From contig NC_092475.1 of assembly GCF_047495875.1 (NCBI RefSeq), positions 11,498,501-11,562,500 on the forward strand: a stretch of 64,000 bases of DNA. Reading direction: 5' to 3'. Below are positions 33,961 through 45,274 of this stretch, piece after piece; position 1 is the stretch's first letter; every line of letters begins with the position of its first letter. The notes under the pieces were generated by a model that ran no database searches, was not told the DNA's origin, and saw nothing but the letters and a program-made list of their open reading frames with translations. The position numbers were made by a program, and so were the translations under genes. The stretch comes from Pithys albifrons albifrons (lineage: Eukaryota > Chordata > Aves > Passeriformes > Thamnophilidae).

Positions 33961-36400
33961 TTGAAGTACTGACATCATATAAAGTAAAGAAAAAACAACC
34001 CTCCAGTTTTTATTTTTATAAACTTTTGTTTTCACTTGCTCTTTCACCAGTTGACCTGTGTTGGATTTTTACTCACCCTGTCAATCCATGTGATGATAAA
34101 AGGGAATACAAGTGTGCTGAAAACTGACTTGTCCAGCACTTCACAAACACACACACATCCCTCTTGGTTTGAAAACTCTATTTTGATTATTCATTTAATA
34201 ATACCAACGTAAACAAGTCCAAAAAAATCTCGGTGCAAACTCTGTAGGTCAAAAAGAGTCTGTGACTTATTGACTTTGGCTCAAGCACTTGATGTCCTGA
34301 CACCAGAGAGGGTGAGAGACGAGGCTGACCTGAGGAGATGCCCTTTCCAGCAGCCCTTCATGGGAGGAACCAGAAGGCTCTGGTGGGCACAGAGGTAAAT
34401 AGAGTGGGTGTTACAGCTTTAACATGTGCCTACCAGGGCACTGGAGCGAGGCCTTTAATTTCACATTAGGATTCTTCTCGTATTTGTTAGATAGAACAAT
34501 ATTAACCTTTTGAATTTATTTAGAAACTCATTAGTGCTTTTTTGTATAGTCCATTCTTTTCCTGATTAGCTCTCCTCATTACAATTCAAATTTCTTTCTG
34601 CTACATTTACCACATTGTCCTGCTTTCTCTCATCTCTATTGTTGCTCGGTTTAATTTATTAAAGCAATGCAAAAGGAAGGGGGGATCAGTTGACACAGCA
34701 GCCCCCTGAGCTTTTGGTGCTCAGGGAGGGAGAGAGAAGGGAGACACCCCTGAGCTTGCCCTTTCCCCCAGGAAAAGGGGTGGGAGGATGTGGCAGCAAT
34801 TTATTTATGAGTGTGGGATGCAACTGTGGTCCAGAGTGGCAGCAGCAGAAGATAAAAGACCTTCTGGACCTGCCTTAATCCCTGCCCAAAGCTGCCAGCA
34901 AGGCACTGAAGTGCCACGTGAAGGAGCTGCCTTCACCCACACCCACAGTGACCCTCCCTTGCTGTGCTGCTGCAGCCTTATCTCCTTTCTCGTTTCAGCT
35001 GTTGCTCAATCCCACAGTTTTTAAATGGAATTCACTCTGGAAGTTCAGCATCTTCATCATGACCTGGAAGAAGATGTGACTAAAGCCCCTGACTTCTCTG
35101 GCATCCTGTTTGTAAGATTGTTTTTAAAGTTGTGTGTATGCCCTGAGTAGTGTTTCTTTTGTGTACTTTTCCTTGATACCAAGCTGGAAGTCTGGGAGCT
35201 GCTGTAATTGCTCTTGACTTCACACATCTCTAGTGGAATATGAATTGTTGCTTTGCTAAGGTTTCTTTTACTAAGAGGCCTTAGACTGCCCCTGTTTTGG
35301 GGGAACTGGAATAGGGAGATGCTAAATTTCACTTATACAATTGCTGCCCTCATTTGCAAAGTATATTTTCTTGGGAACATGGAATTTTTGCCCTATTTTT
35401 TGTTATTTTATTTTAGTACAATGCTATTTCTCTGCAGCAATCTGGCTCTATCCCATGTGCTTGTGATTAAAGATGCTCACACTTCTGACAAGGGAAGAAT
35501 AAATACAGATGATTTTAAGCTTCCCAGTTGTTGTGGTTCTCTGATTATTGGTGTGTTTGAACATCTCACAAATGTGAATGAATGTCTTTATGCAGCAGCC
35601 ATTGTAAAACAGGGAAGTGCCAGAGTATTTTATTTGAGGCACAGAGGGATTAACTCAGCAAAGGTTACACAGAGAGGTTTTGGCAGGGCCAGAAAAAGAA
35701 TCTGAATTTCTGAGTTTCTACTCCAATGCCTTAATCATAAAATCATCTTTTCCCTGAATTTCTTTTCTGTCTGTGGTAATTATAGTTTTGGCTGGGTTTA
35801 TGTCCTTTATAAAAACCTGTCTCTCACACATCTTGTGAAACTGGGAAAAAAAAAGAAGAGGATAAAACAATCATAATTTTCCAAGTGTGTAATTCTGGAC
35901 TCCAACAGAGGCCTAAAACAAGTAAGGTAATTATTCCACTCAGTTCAGCACCATTTGGAGAATTAGGCTATTTTGTGAATTGTAGTTTTAAAATAAGACA
36001 CATGAACTGGAAAAAGTTCAATGAACGACATATAAAATAAAACAAATGCTTGCAAATATCAGCTGAAAGAAAAAGAGTTGGCTGCAAGCCCTTGGCATGA
36101 AAGTGGTTGGAATAAGGTGGAAAAGGGCAATGATGTTGAGGGAAGGTTAAAAAAAAAACCTCACAAAAATAAAGATTTTATTATTTCCTTTAAGTTACAG
36201 GGAAATGCCAGGGCATACTTTCAGGGCTAAATTAATGCCTGCTGCAAGCTAAGGGAAAAAAGACTTTCCCCAAGGCCGAATTTGGCCCATGGGCAATTAC
36301 AGGAGGGCAGTCAGGGGAAGCTGCCAAGGGGAGGTGGAGCCAACCAGTTAAAGTCTAGGCTAGACCTGCATTTGTTAGTGCTGGTTAATTAACTTGTTCC
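33961..36400. other. Non-coding stretch
   Basis: No gene recognised. The 150-codon frame at 35253-35705 (plus) is not like any protein I know. Short runs of A occur at about 35849 and 36151. Mostly AT-rich, with TTTATT- and TAAT-type words around 34450-34660. Confidence 0.6.
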
Positions 36401-39400
36401 TGGCAATCAGCCACCCGGGCAGGAGGTGGACTTGATTTGCAAGTTCTGATTGCCAAGAAAGTCACCCATAATTGACTGTGATCTTGTGGCTTTCTGATTT
36501 TCACCTTGCTCTTGTGTTCCTCTGTTCTTGTGGGGTTTTTTAGTTTGTTAGTTTGTTTTTTTAATTCTCTCTCCACAGGTTCTTTGCTTCATATAACCCC
36601 ATTTTCATCCTTCTTGATACTGATGTGCTTGAACCTTTGCCATGGGCTGATTTTGGGTGCAATCCCCTTGGGGACTGGGGAACATCAGCCATTCGCATGG
36701 GTAAGATGAGCAAAACTCCCTATGGCTGCAGAGGGGATTTGGGATCGTTACCTGTGGCTGAGGATGGCACAGTGCACTTGTGTGTGGGCTGCAGGACACC
36801 CTTATAGCATTTATTTCTAGTTCTAAGTGATTTCTGAGCTCTAACAGCTCCACGTTTCTCCAGAAACTCCAAGGTTTCTGCCTTCTTTCCCCAGAGAAAC
36901 GTCCATCCAGTTGCAGTTTCAGTTTATATTCTGTAATATCTGGACATGCTCTGCTGTACAGTAACCAACATTCCTGAGAGGCTACTTGGTTTTCTGGGAA
37001 TGACACAGGGCCTGCCAAACAGGACCAATGTTGCTGGAGAATCACCTATTGCTCACAAAATCCTCTCGCCCTTGGTGGTGGATAAACCACAGGTGGGACA
37101 GAGCAGCAGGAATAACACAGGGCTTGGAGTCCCTGCATAGAAGGAATCAGCCAAAGGCTGAAATTCTCCTCTGTTCAAGGAGTGTATGTAAAAGAATGTA
37201 GGTTGGCTGCACAACACACGTGTAATGCAGAGCCAGAAGTTGAAGAACAGGAGGAAAGAAGGTTTGGGTTTATTCCTTTGTGTTCCTGGAGGAAGGAAGG
37301 CAGTGGAAGTTGCCATGCTGCAAGTTTCCAGTTGGCCAACCTTGGATTGTTTCTTGCTTTTAAATGGAAGAAATCAGGAAGAAGGGGAAGGGCTACAGTC
37401 TTAAATGAGTTTTCTTTTTTTTTTTTTTTTTTTTTTAACTATATCCTGTGCACTGAAGTGAAAGACAAGGCTGAGAAAGCACAAATGCCTAAGCAGATCC
37501 TTGTAGCAGCAGATTTACTGCTGGCAGGACAGAAATTACATGAATAGAATCTTAGTTTATGCCCAGCCTGTGACATAGGCATGGGAAGTCCTGGGGGGAC
37601 TTTGAGGGAAAGAGTTTGTTGGATCTGTGGGGAAGTTGGGGCATTTTGGGGGAGGATGTTGCATTTTGCTGAGTGATGGTCTGCTGTCTAAAGAGAGAGT
37701 GGTACCAAATCTGTGAGACAGGAGGAGCTGCACATGGAGAAAGAGACTGAGGGGAGTGGGTTCTTGCTGAAGTGAAGGGAAATGAAAGCAAAAGAAAGAT
37801 ATTAACATTTAATTTCTAGCAGTTGATGCAGTGCATAATAACTTGAATTTCAAAGGTTCTCATTTCCCTCACTTTGTGCCTTATTAAGACTCCAACCTAT
37901 ATTTAATGGTGGGAATATCACTTTTTGCTTCCTTAGTTCTCTGCCTGCAATTGATCTGCATAACCTGCTAAATCTCCTCTTGGCTCTCTGAAGCATGTGA
38001 AGTTTCTCACTGTATCCTGAGGGACACAAAATTGTAATGGAAGCCTTTTCTTACAGCGTGTGTGTGTGTTATTGTGCTGCTTTCCTTCCTTGGGGTACAA
38101 GCAGAATAAAAGCAGAGTGAAAAATGCAAGTTTTCTATATTTGTGTCATGTTTTCAGGGGTGTTCCCAGCATGTCAAGCAGGTTTTTGCTCAAACCTCTC
38201 AATTTCTTTTTCTTTAATGGGACATTCTGGGTTCAAACCTAAGGCCACCTTGCTGCATGGACCTTCTTAGCATAGAACCAGTTCTAACTGTAGGTTGGTT
38301 AGTCCTTCCCACTCAGTACCTTATGAGTTCATAGGTTGTGTTAGGACAATGCCTAGTCCTAACACTGTCCAGTTAGTCCATCTATGTGTATAACCACTTT
38401 GAGGAGTTCTGCTCCTGGTGAGCTTAATTGTCTATGAATTTCACTTCAAACAGGAAAAAAAAAGTATATATTTTATGTTTGGAAAAGGTATTTATCAAAT
38501 TCATTCTTTTATGAAGTATTTTTTAATAAATATTGGACTTGGGGAAATGCCTCTTTTGGCAAATTTTCTTTAAATCAGTGGGCTACTCACATTTCATGTA
38601 GTCTGGACTCACTGCACTGTTTAGTGGCAATTTCTCCTTTCATTTTCCTGTCTGCAGTTGTGCCTTAGACCTTTTCCACAAGATTTCATTTTGATGTGAC
38701 TCATCCAGCTTCTGAAGGCAAAGTGCAGCTTATTCAAACTATTCTAAATCTATTTATCCTGGCAAATATTTGGACATGTAAAACAGTATTAAAGTGCTGT
38801 GATGTCTATCAGGGCAGCAGAGCACACAGAATCTTTGCTATTGTAAGTCACTCCCTGGTGTGTTTTATCTGGAGGTATTAATTGGCAAAGAGCAGTGTAG
38901 AAATTTGATTCATATCCATAACCCTTCCCAGGCAGTGAGTGAGACCTTTGCATATGTTTGAGCTCCATTTTCTCAGCACTAAATTTCGTTTGCACAGACT
39001 CACTGCTTTGTCAGAGATGCTTCAGCACCAAGGGGCTCTGAGGTTTGGTAGTTACGTGTAGATCTCTCTCCTCTGTGTCACTGGTACAGTCTTTAAAAGC
39101 CAAGGGTTGTCATGAGCTGATGGCTGTGTAATGGATTCTTCAAGAACAACTGGTCTATCACTATTGAATTTATCAAGTTCTTACATTTTATCTGGAATAG
39201 ATTGGGTTTCTGAATTTTACTCTCAAGGATTTGTCAGTTTGGCTCCTTAGCATGACTGAAAAGCCCTCAGAGCAGGCGCTGTCACTGAGCTTGAGCCCTC
39301 CTTGCAGCAGGGTGGGCATCGTGCCAGCAGGAGCAACATCTGGGAAAAAATGGTGAGGATTTCTGCACTGCTCAGGAAGTCCAATTTAAACTTTGTGCAA

Positions 39401-39800
39401 GTTCAGCTCAACAGGGCTTGACAGTGTCATGTTCTCATCATGGAAGATGCTTCAAGGGAGACTCCTCCTGTCCCCACAAACAAAGTGCCTTTTTTTCCCC
39501 TGGTGATTTGTTCTCTGACTTGTTGACACAAGCTGCTGGAGCCCACCTGGGGTGATGGGAGGTATAAATTGCCACGCATGTGGTTAGGAATTTGGCAACA
39601 TTTCCTTGCAGCCAGAGCTACAGATGTGACAGCCTGGTATTAGTTCTGCTTTTTTTCCCTTTGGTTTGCTTTAAACTTTTGGTTGTGTGAATTAATGCAT
39701 TTCTTATTGATTCTGTAATGAAGACAGAGGCCCGAATTCATATGTAGCTTTTTATTTGCATTCTTACTACAGTTATTCTCATTTCATCATTGCTGAAGGC
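36401..39800. other. Non-coding stretch with T22 run and a hairpin
   Basis: No gene recognised. It holds an exon-like interval at 36579-36700 (finding), a run of 22 T at 37415-37436, and a 10-bp perfect inverted repeat at 38338-38365 (finding). The 146-codon minus-strand frame at 36605-37045 and the 121-codon plus-strand frame at 37182-37547 are unfamiliar; the latter reads through the T run. Confidence 0.55.
37415..37436. repeat. Homopolymer T22
   Basis: Twenty-two consecutive T on the plus strand, the longest homopolymer in the window. On the minus strand it would be a poly(A) tail of a retrocopy reading leftwards. However, the sequence to its right (37437 onward) shows no polyadenylation signal at the expected distance and no recognisable transcript, so a simple mononucleotide expansion is likelier. 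Confidence 0.9.
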
Positions 39801-42800
39801 CATCAGTGAGGAGCTGGATGACTTGTCTATGGTTCTGCTTTTTGTAGTTTTCCAAAGCTTTATACATAATAAATCAGGCACCCTTTTTTCCTTCTGCAAT
39901 TAACTAATCCACAATGTAACAGGAGCAGTAGAATTGATTGAACACGTCAAGTTTTAAGCCTTAAGAAAAAAAATGCAGCAAAGTAATAAAAACTTTCACG
40001 GCAATGCTTTTCAGAATTATTGTCCTTGTTCTTTCACAGATTTAGCCATGAAATTAGAATCAATAACAGGCTTTGCCACCATGTCCCCCTGCAGTCAATC
40101 CTGACTGACAACAACTCTCTGTGTTTCCTTTAAGGTAAGACATAGTCCAGCAGCAAAACCAGCAGTCACATTTCCTGGCATGGATGGCTTGAGTTGCTGG
40201 TTGTAGCCATTCCATGGCAAGAGCCTGTGATTTTTTTCCTTTATGGAAACCTCTCAGCCTTGTTGCTTTCCCTCCTTCCTTGAATAAGGAAGATTGAAGC
40301 AAAAGAATGTTGAAGGACATTTCTCAGCAACGTCTCTGAACTTGCTGACTGGCACTGAGCCACGAGAGTTACTCAAATCCACATTAAGCTGCATTTCAAC
40401 AGGAAAGTGTTTGAGCTGAGTCTGACCTATTTTCTGAAATAAGAATTTGAAAGTCCTCTCTTGCATAATGGGGGCTGTGTTGACACAGCATCATGAAAGC
40501 AAAGTTGGATACTGTGTTCTCTCTGTACCACCAAAGTACTCCCGTGTCAAAATACTTCCACTAAACTAAAACCCATTTTCTTTAAAATATGCTTGTCATT
40601 TATATGGTTAAATGGTTTCCTTCCCTGAGATATTTTACCCTATGAACTTTCCTTTTTTTGTACAGACTGCCACGAGCCTTTTATTGTGCAGTTTGTGCTT
40701 TCAGGTACTTCTGAGTACCTGTTCCTGGCTGAGCTGAGTTCCTTTGGCAGTTCTGCTGCAAAGACACTCTGCTCACACCCTTGAACATGCAGAACTCCTT
40801 GAAATCAACCCTTGCAGGAGGGAAAGCCTGGATGGGAACAGTGATGTTCACATCCCAATGATGTTCCACATTTTTCTTTCCATGGGAGCCCTTCATTGGA
40901 TGCTCCCTGTCACACCAGCTCCTCCAAGAGGGAAGTTCCCCTCTAGGATTAGGTACTGAAGGCTGGTCCTTCAGTGCTCCTGCACACTGGGCAGGATGAA
41001 TGGAGGGGGCAAGAGATTTATATTTCTGTAAAAACAGCTTATCTGAGTTCATATGGGCAAAATGCACAGTAGTAACAGCACTAACTGCAGGTATTTCTGT
41101 GCAACATCCCTTCTCCTAAAGACACCAAGAGCTGGAATTTCCTTCAAACAGAGACAGAGCGTTGGCAGTTCCAGCTCTGTGTAATTGTTTCCCAGCTTCC
41201 AAGTACACCTACAAATTGCCTGCAGCAGAACATTGGAGATGATGAAAGGATTTTTTTTTTTGCAGATATAAAAGATCTGATAGCTCTTTTGTAAATGTAA
41301 AAATATTAATTGAATGAAGTATTAATTGTCAGTCAAGGAACAAATGTAGCTTAAAAAGTATGTAAAGATGTTGGGATTTACAAATGAGCTGGTAATGTAG
41401 GAAGTATAAAGCACTAAAATACTTAATTAAAGCATAACACATTTGAGGAGAAAAGGAATTAGTAATTTCAAGTAGTTTTTGTTTTAATAGATATTTCCTC
41501 AACTTCACTCAGCCTCATTGTTTTGTGCTGTGAATAGTTCATGTGCACTCCATTTTATAATTTATTAATCAGTGTCATTTTTATTGCTTGTTTTTTGTTG
41601 AGGTTTTTTTTTTTTTTTGCTACTCTCAGAACCTTTGTAGGCTCAAGTGAAGAGCAGCTTTCATTGAAGCTTTGTGAAGAATTTGGGGGCTATTTCACAC
41701 CTCTGAATGGGATCAAACCTGAAATAGGAACCAACCACATGGGGAAAAGTGAAGGTGAGTTTTGCCTGGTTGAGACAATGAAAACTGAGCAATTACTTCA
41801 GCATTTAACACCTAAGAGGATTAGGACAAAAGTCGCGCTATTTTTTCCCCTCTGGACTGCCCCGGGTTAATCCCCTGGAGCGCTGCAGCAGGTCCTTGGT
41901 GTCCTCAGAGCCCTGGCACTGCCCTGGCCCCGCTGGCCCTGCAGATGTAACACAGAGGGAGAGCTGCCCTCTCTAATCTCTGATGAGGAAAGCGTTTATT
42001 TTTACTGATAAGAGCAAGCTCTCTCTTAAGCTGTCACAGCCTGGGTCAGGAAAGAGTAAGGCTCTGTTTCCTTGGGAGCTGCTTTGTCCCTCCTCTGGGA
42101 ATTAGCCAGGCATTAGTCATGGCTTTGCTGGGACCTGCCTTTGCCCTTTCCAAATAAATGGCTTTGGAAGAGGAGGGCAGGGCTGAGAGTCTGCAAGGGA
42201 TGAGGCACCTCCTGGCCAAGCTCTGCTTGGGATGGCAGATTTACAGAGCTGGAAGGAAGCTCTGGGGAGCCCTGTCCCATGGCTGAGCAGGAGCCCAGGT
42301 GATCTCATTCCACTCTGGCACTGCTGGGTGATGCTGGGGATGAGGCTGAGTCCCTGGGCACTCCTGCAGCCTGTGGAGGCTGTGTCAGGGGGAGCACAGG
42401 CACAGTCTCCTGTATGGGGTAGAGAGAGATCGTTCTCTCCGTGCCATCTCATCAATTTTTTAGGAAGTATTCATTAAAAAGCACCATGTTTATGAGGCAG
42501 AGTTTTGATGCTCCTCCCCTCCTTTTGAAACAAATGCCAGAAACTCTGCCTAAGGAGGAGAGGAAAAGGCCCTGTTCCTTATCTTATAGCCAGTGGAGAA
42601 GGTCAACACATCAGAGAAGTGCTGCTGGCAGGGTGGGGGACCTTACCTGGTCCCTTACCATGGTGATGGCACTGCAGAAGGAATGATGGACAGTGTGAGC
42701 AAAATCCTACATGATAAATTTTTGTGTACTTGTCAGGATGTTTTACCAATGAAAGGAGAACTTATATAAGCTATGGAAACCAGTGGGAGCGTTTTGACAC

Positions 42801-45105
42801 TGACTTAGAAAGGCCAGGATTTCACCCTATAGTTCTTCAGTTACTTTTCTGGTTTTTTTTTTCTGTATTTTTTTACCTGTTTTCACTTCCTTCTCCATGC
42901 ATTTTTTACATTTTGAATAGGAAATATCTGTTGCTGTCAGACCAGAGCAGCCAGGGAGTCCTCCAAGGTACTCTGTCCTCGGAGGGTTTTACTCCTGAGA
43001 TGAGAAATGATGAGATACTTGAATAATGGAAACATTCAAGGTATTTATTCCCCTGTTCTTTCCTTACCAGATTTCCAGTGTATGTGCTGGGTTCCTGAGT
43101 TAGTCACATGGACCTGACAGATGTTTGGCTTCTATTCCTGTGCACATCTGCTTTTGGAAACTGCACTGGAGCAGCCTCTACAATGGCAGTGCCGTGTTTC
43201 ATTCTCAGAGTCATGGGCATTCCAGTGCCAAAGCTCAGACCCAGGGCTTGGGGAGTGGGAATGAGGCTTCCACTGCCAGTTCATCTCCCATTTGGCCCTA
43301 CACCTCTGGAAAAGGGGAGGAGGAAGCGTGTTGAAACAAGACAATAAGCTCTTCCCAGTGACCTGCCATTAACCTCTGTGTCTTTTGTAGCTTAAAGCAA
43401 CGTTGCCACATGAACAAAGCCCAGCAAATACTTTCCAAAGGCAGTCAAAAACTGTTGCTCTTTATCAGCTCAGATCTTTGCTGCCTGGGGCTATCTGAAT
43501 CCTTCTCGCCAAACTCTAAGGATGATTTCCTTTCTCTTACTGGGAAAAGTTTACACTTACAAGACTCACGCATGAAGGACCAAAAGACATTTAGTTTGAC
43601 TGCGCAGTAAAATAGCTTAGTGTATTCATTGCTTCATTACTTCATGGTGGTTGTTACAAACCAGCTTCCTCCCAGCTACCGCTGCTGCTGAGAGTTGTGC
43701 CGGGTGTCTGCACACTGACATGCTGCAGAATGTTCTGTTTGCACCAATTGTTGCTTGTGCTGGAACAGCCAGCATGTAAAAAACCCCCTTTCTTCTCCAA
43801 TTTATGTTGCTAAATTTGTATTGTGTGGGTGTTTGTATTTTCCTATTTTAGTGACTTTGAAAACATCCAGCAGGGCAAGAGGAAGCATCAGGGATGCAAG
43901 AAGGAGAGATGAGGGATGCAGTGAGGAGGAATGAGATGCCTGGGGAGCAGGGTCAGAGGCACAGCAAAACAAACCTCAAGAGGAGAGAGGGATGGAGCAA
44001 CAGGTCCCTTTCTCTGACCCACCTGAGATGCGTTCCTGGCATCCTGGTGCACTGGCTCTGTATGTCCCAGTGCTCTCTACTTCTCTGGAACAGGCTTGGT
44101 TATTCTGGATGTGTGTTGCTAGTGAGGGTTAAGTGTTACATCAAGACAAGGTTTGTAGAGAGATATAAAACATTTTATTAGATGAAGAGAGATGGTCAAG
44201 GGGGGGAAAAATCATTTTATTGGGGTGTATAAGCCTATCCCTGCTGTAAGCAGCAGGCTGCCCTCCAGGACATGGTTATCCTTCACATGGCAGCTCCGGG
44301 AGATTGGCAGGTAACAGCAACAGCCAGGTTGGTGAAACATTCTGTAGCTTTACTGTCCATAGCATCCAGCTTGCTTTCCTTGAGAATGCTTTTCTATAAC
44401 TCTTCTTTTTCATTTCAACCTTAAAAATGGTTGGAAAATTACATTTTATTGATGGGAGAACTGCACATAAGCCTTTGCTATCAGAATTGCATGTAATCTT
44501 TTTCTTTCACTTGTGTTTTCAATGGAAATAAGTCTACTGCAACCTAACTTCTTTTCCTGGTGGTTTGGGTCTTGTTTGATTGATTACTCAATGCAAACTG
44601 AAAAATAATAATTTCATTAAAACTGGAAGTGTCCCTGAACATGTCCTTTTGTAGCAAGTACCATTTTTCTTGGGGGTAGCAAAACATTTAGTAGGAAAAC
44701 TTTCAGCCTGTCTCGATTTGATTTTTGCCCTTCCTACATTTTGGCTCTGGTTCCCCATCAAATCCTTTGGCTTTGTCTGTTCCCCCTTCCTTCCCATCTG
44801 CTGCACTCTAATGGGAAATAAATCTCCAAGCTCTTTTCTATTCCTTGCCATCCCATAATCTTCTGGTCTCACCAAATCACTGAGATCATACATCTCCATT
44901 TATAAAATGCTAAAAGTATAATTTATATGTTTTTTCCCGGAATCCCTTTTGACTGGTGTCAGATACAGAAACACTAAGAAAATAAACCTGAAGGATAAAA
45001 AATATCCTTGTGGCTCTATCTGTAGTAAGAATAAGATCCTTTTTCAGTGCAGATGGATGCTCTGGCTTCTCTGCCTGCTCCAGCCACTTTTCCATCTCAC
45101 TCCCA
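39801..45105. other. Non-coding stretch with two of the best exon-like intervals
   Basis: No gene recognised. Intervals 40040-40134 and 41630-41754 have strong acceptor and donor signals (findings); the T15 run at 41604-41618 is part of the second acceptor's pyrimidine tract. About 41870-42480 is GC-richer with a few CpG. AT-rich, TAAT-containing sequence occupies 41260-41580. Confidence 0.5.
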
Positions 45106-45274
45106 AGGCACAGGTGTCCAGAGAAGCTGTGGCTGCCCCATCCCTGGAAATGTCCAAGACCAGGTTGAACAGGGCTTGGAGCAACCTGGGCTTGTGGGAG
45201 GTGTCCCTGCACATGACAGGGGGGTTAGAAACAGATGATCTTTAAGGTCTCTTCCAACTCAAGCCATTCTTTGA
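45106..45274 (+). mobile_element. CR1 LINE 3' fragment (plus strand)
   Basis: The only CR1 piece I see right of 27 kb. Blocks in order: GGCACAGGTGTCCAGAGAAG, CTGTGGCTGCCCCATCCCTG, GAAATGTCCAAGACCAGGTT, GAACAGGGCTTGGAGCAACC, GGTGTCCCTGCACATGACAG and GATGATCTTTAAGGTCTC, then TTCCAACTCAAGCCATTCTTTGA. It is closely similar to 20084-20287, so both came from the same CR1 subfamily. Frames at 44949-45245 and 44910-45212 overlap it and are not genes. Confidence 0.95.

Noticed and set aside
37415..37560. Minus-strand processed pseudogene with poly(A) tail
   Set aside because: T22 is present, but there is no polyadenylation signal in position, no recognisable transcript and no target-site duplication seen.
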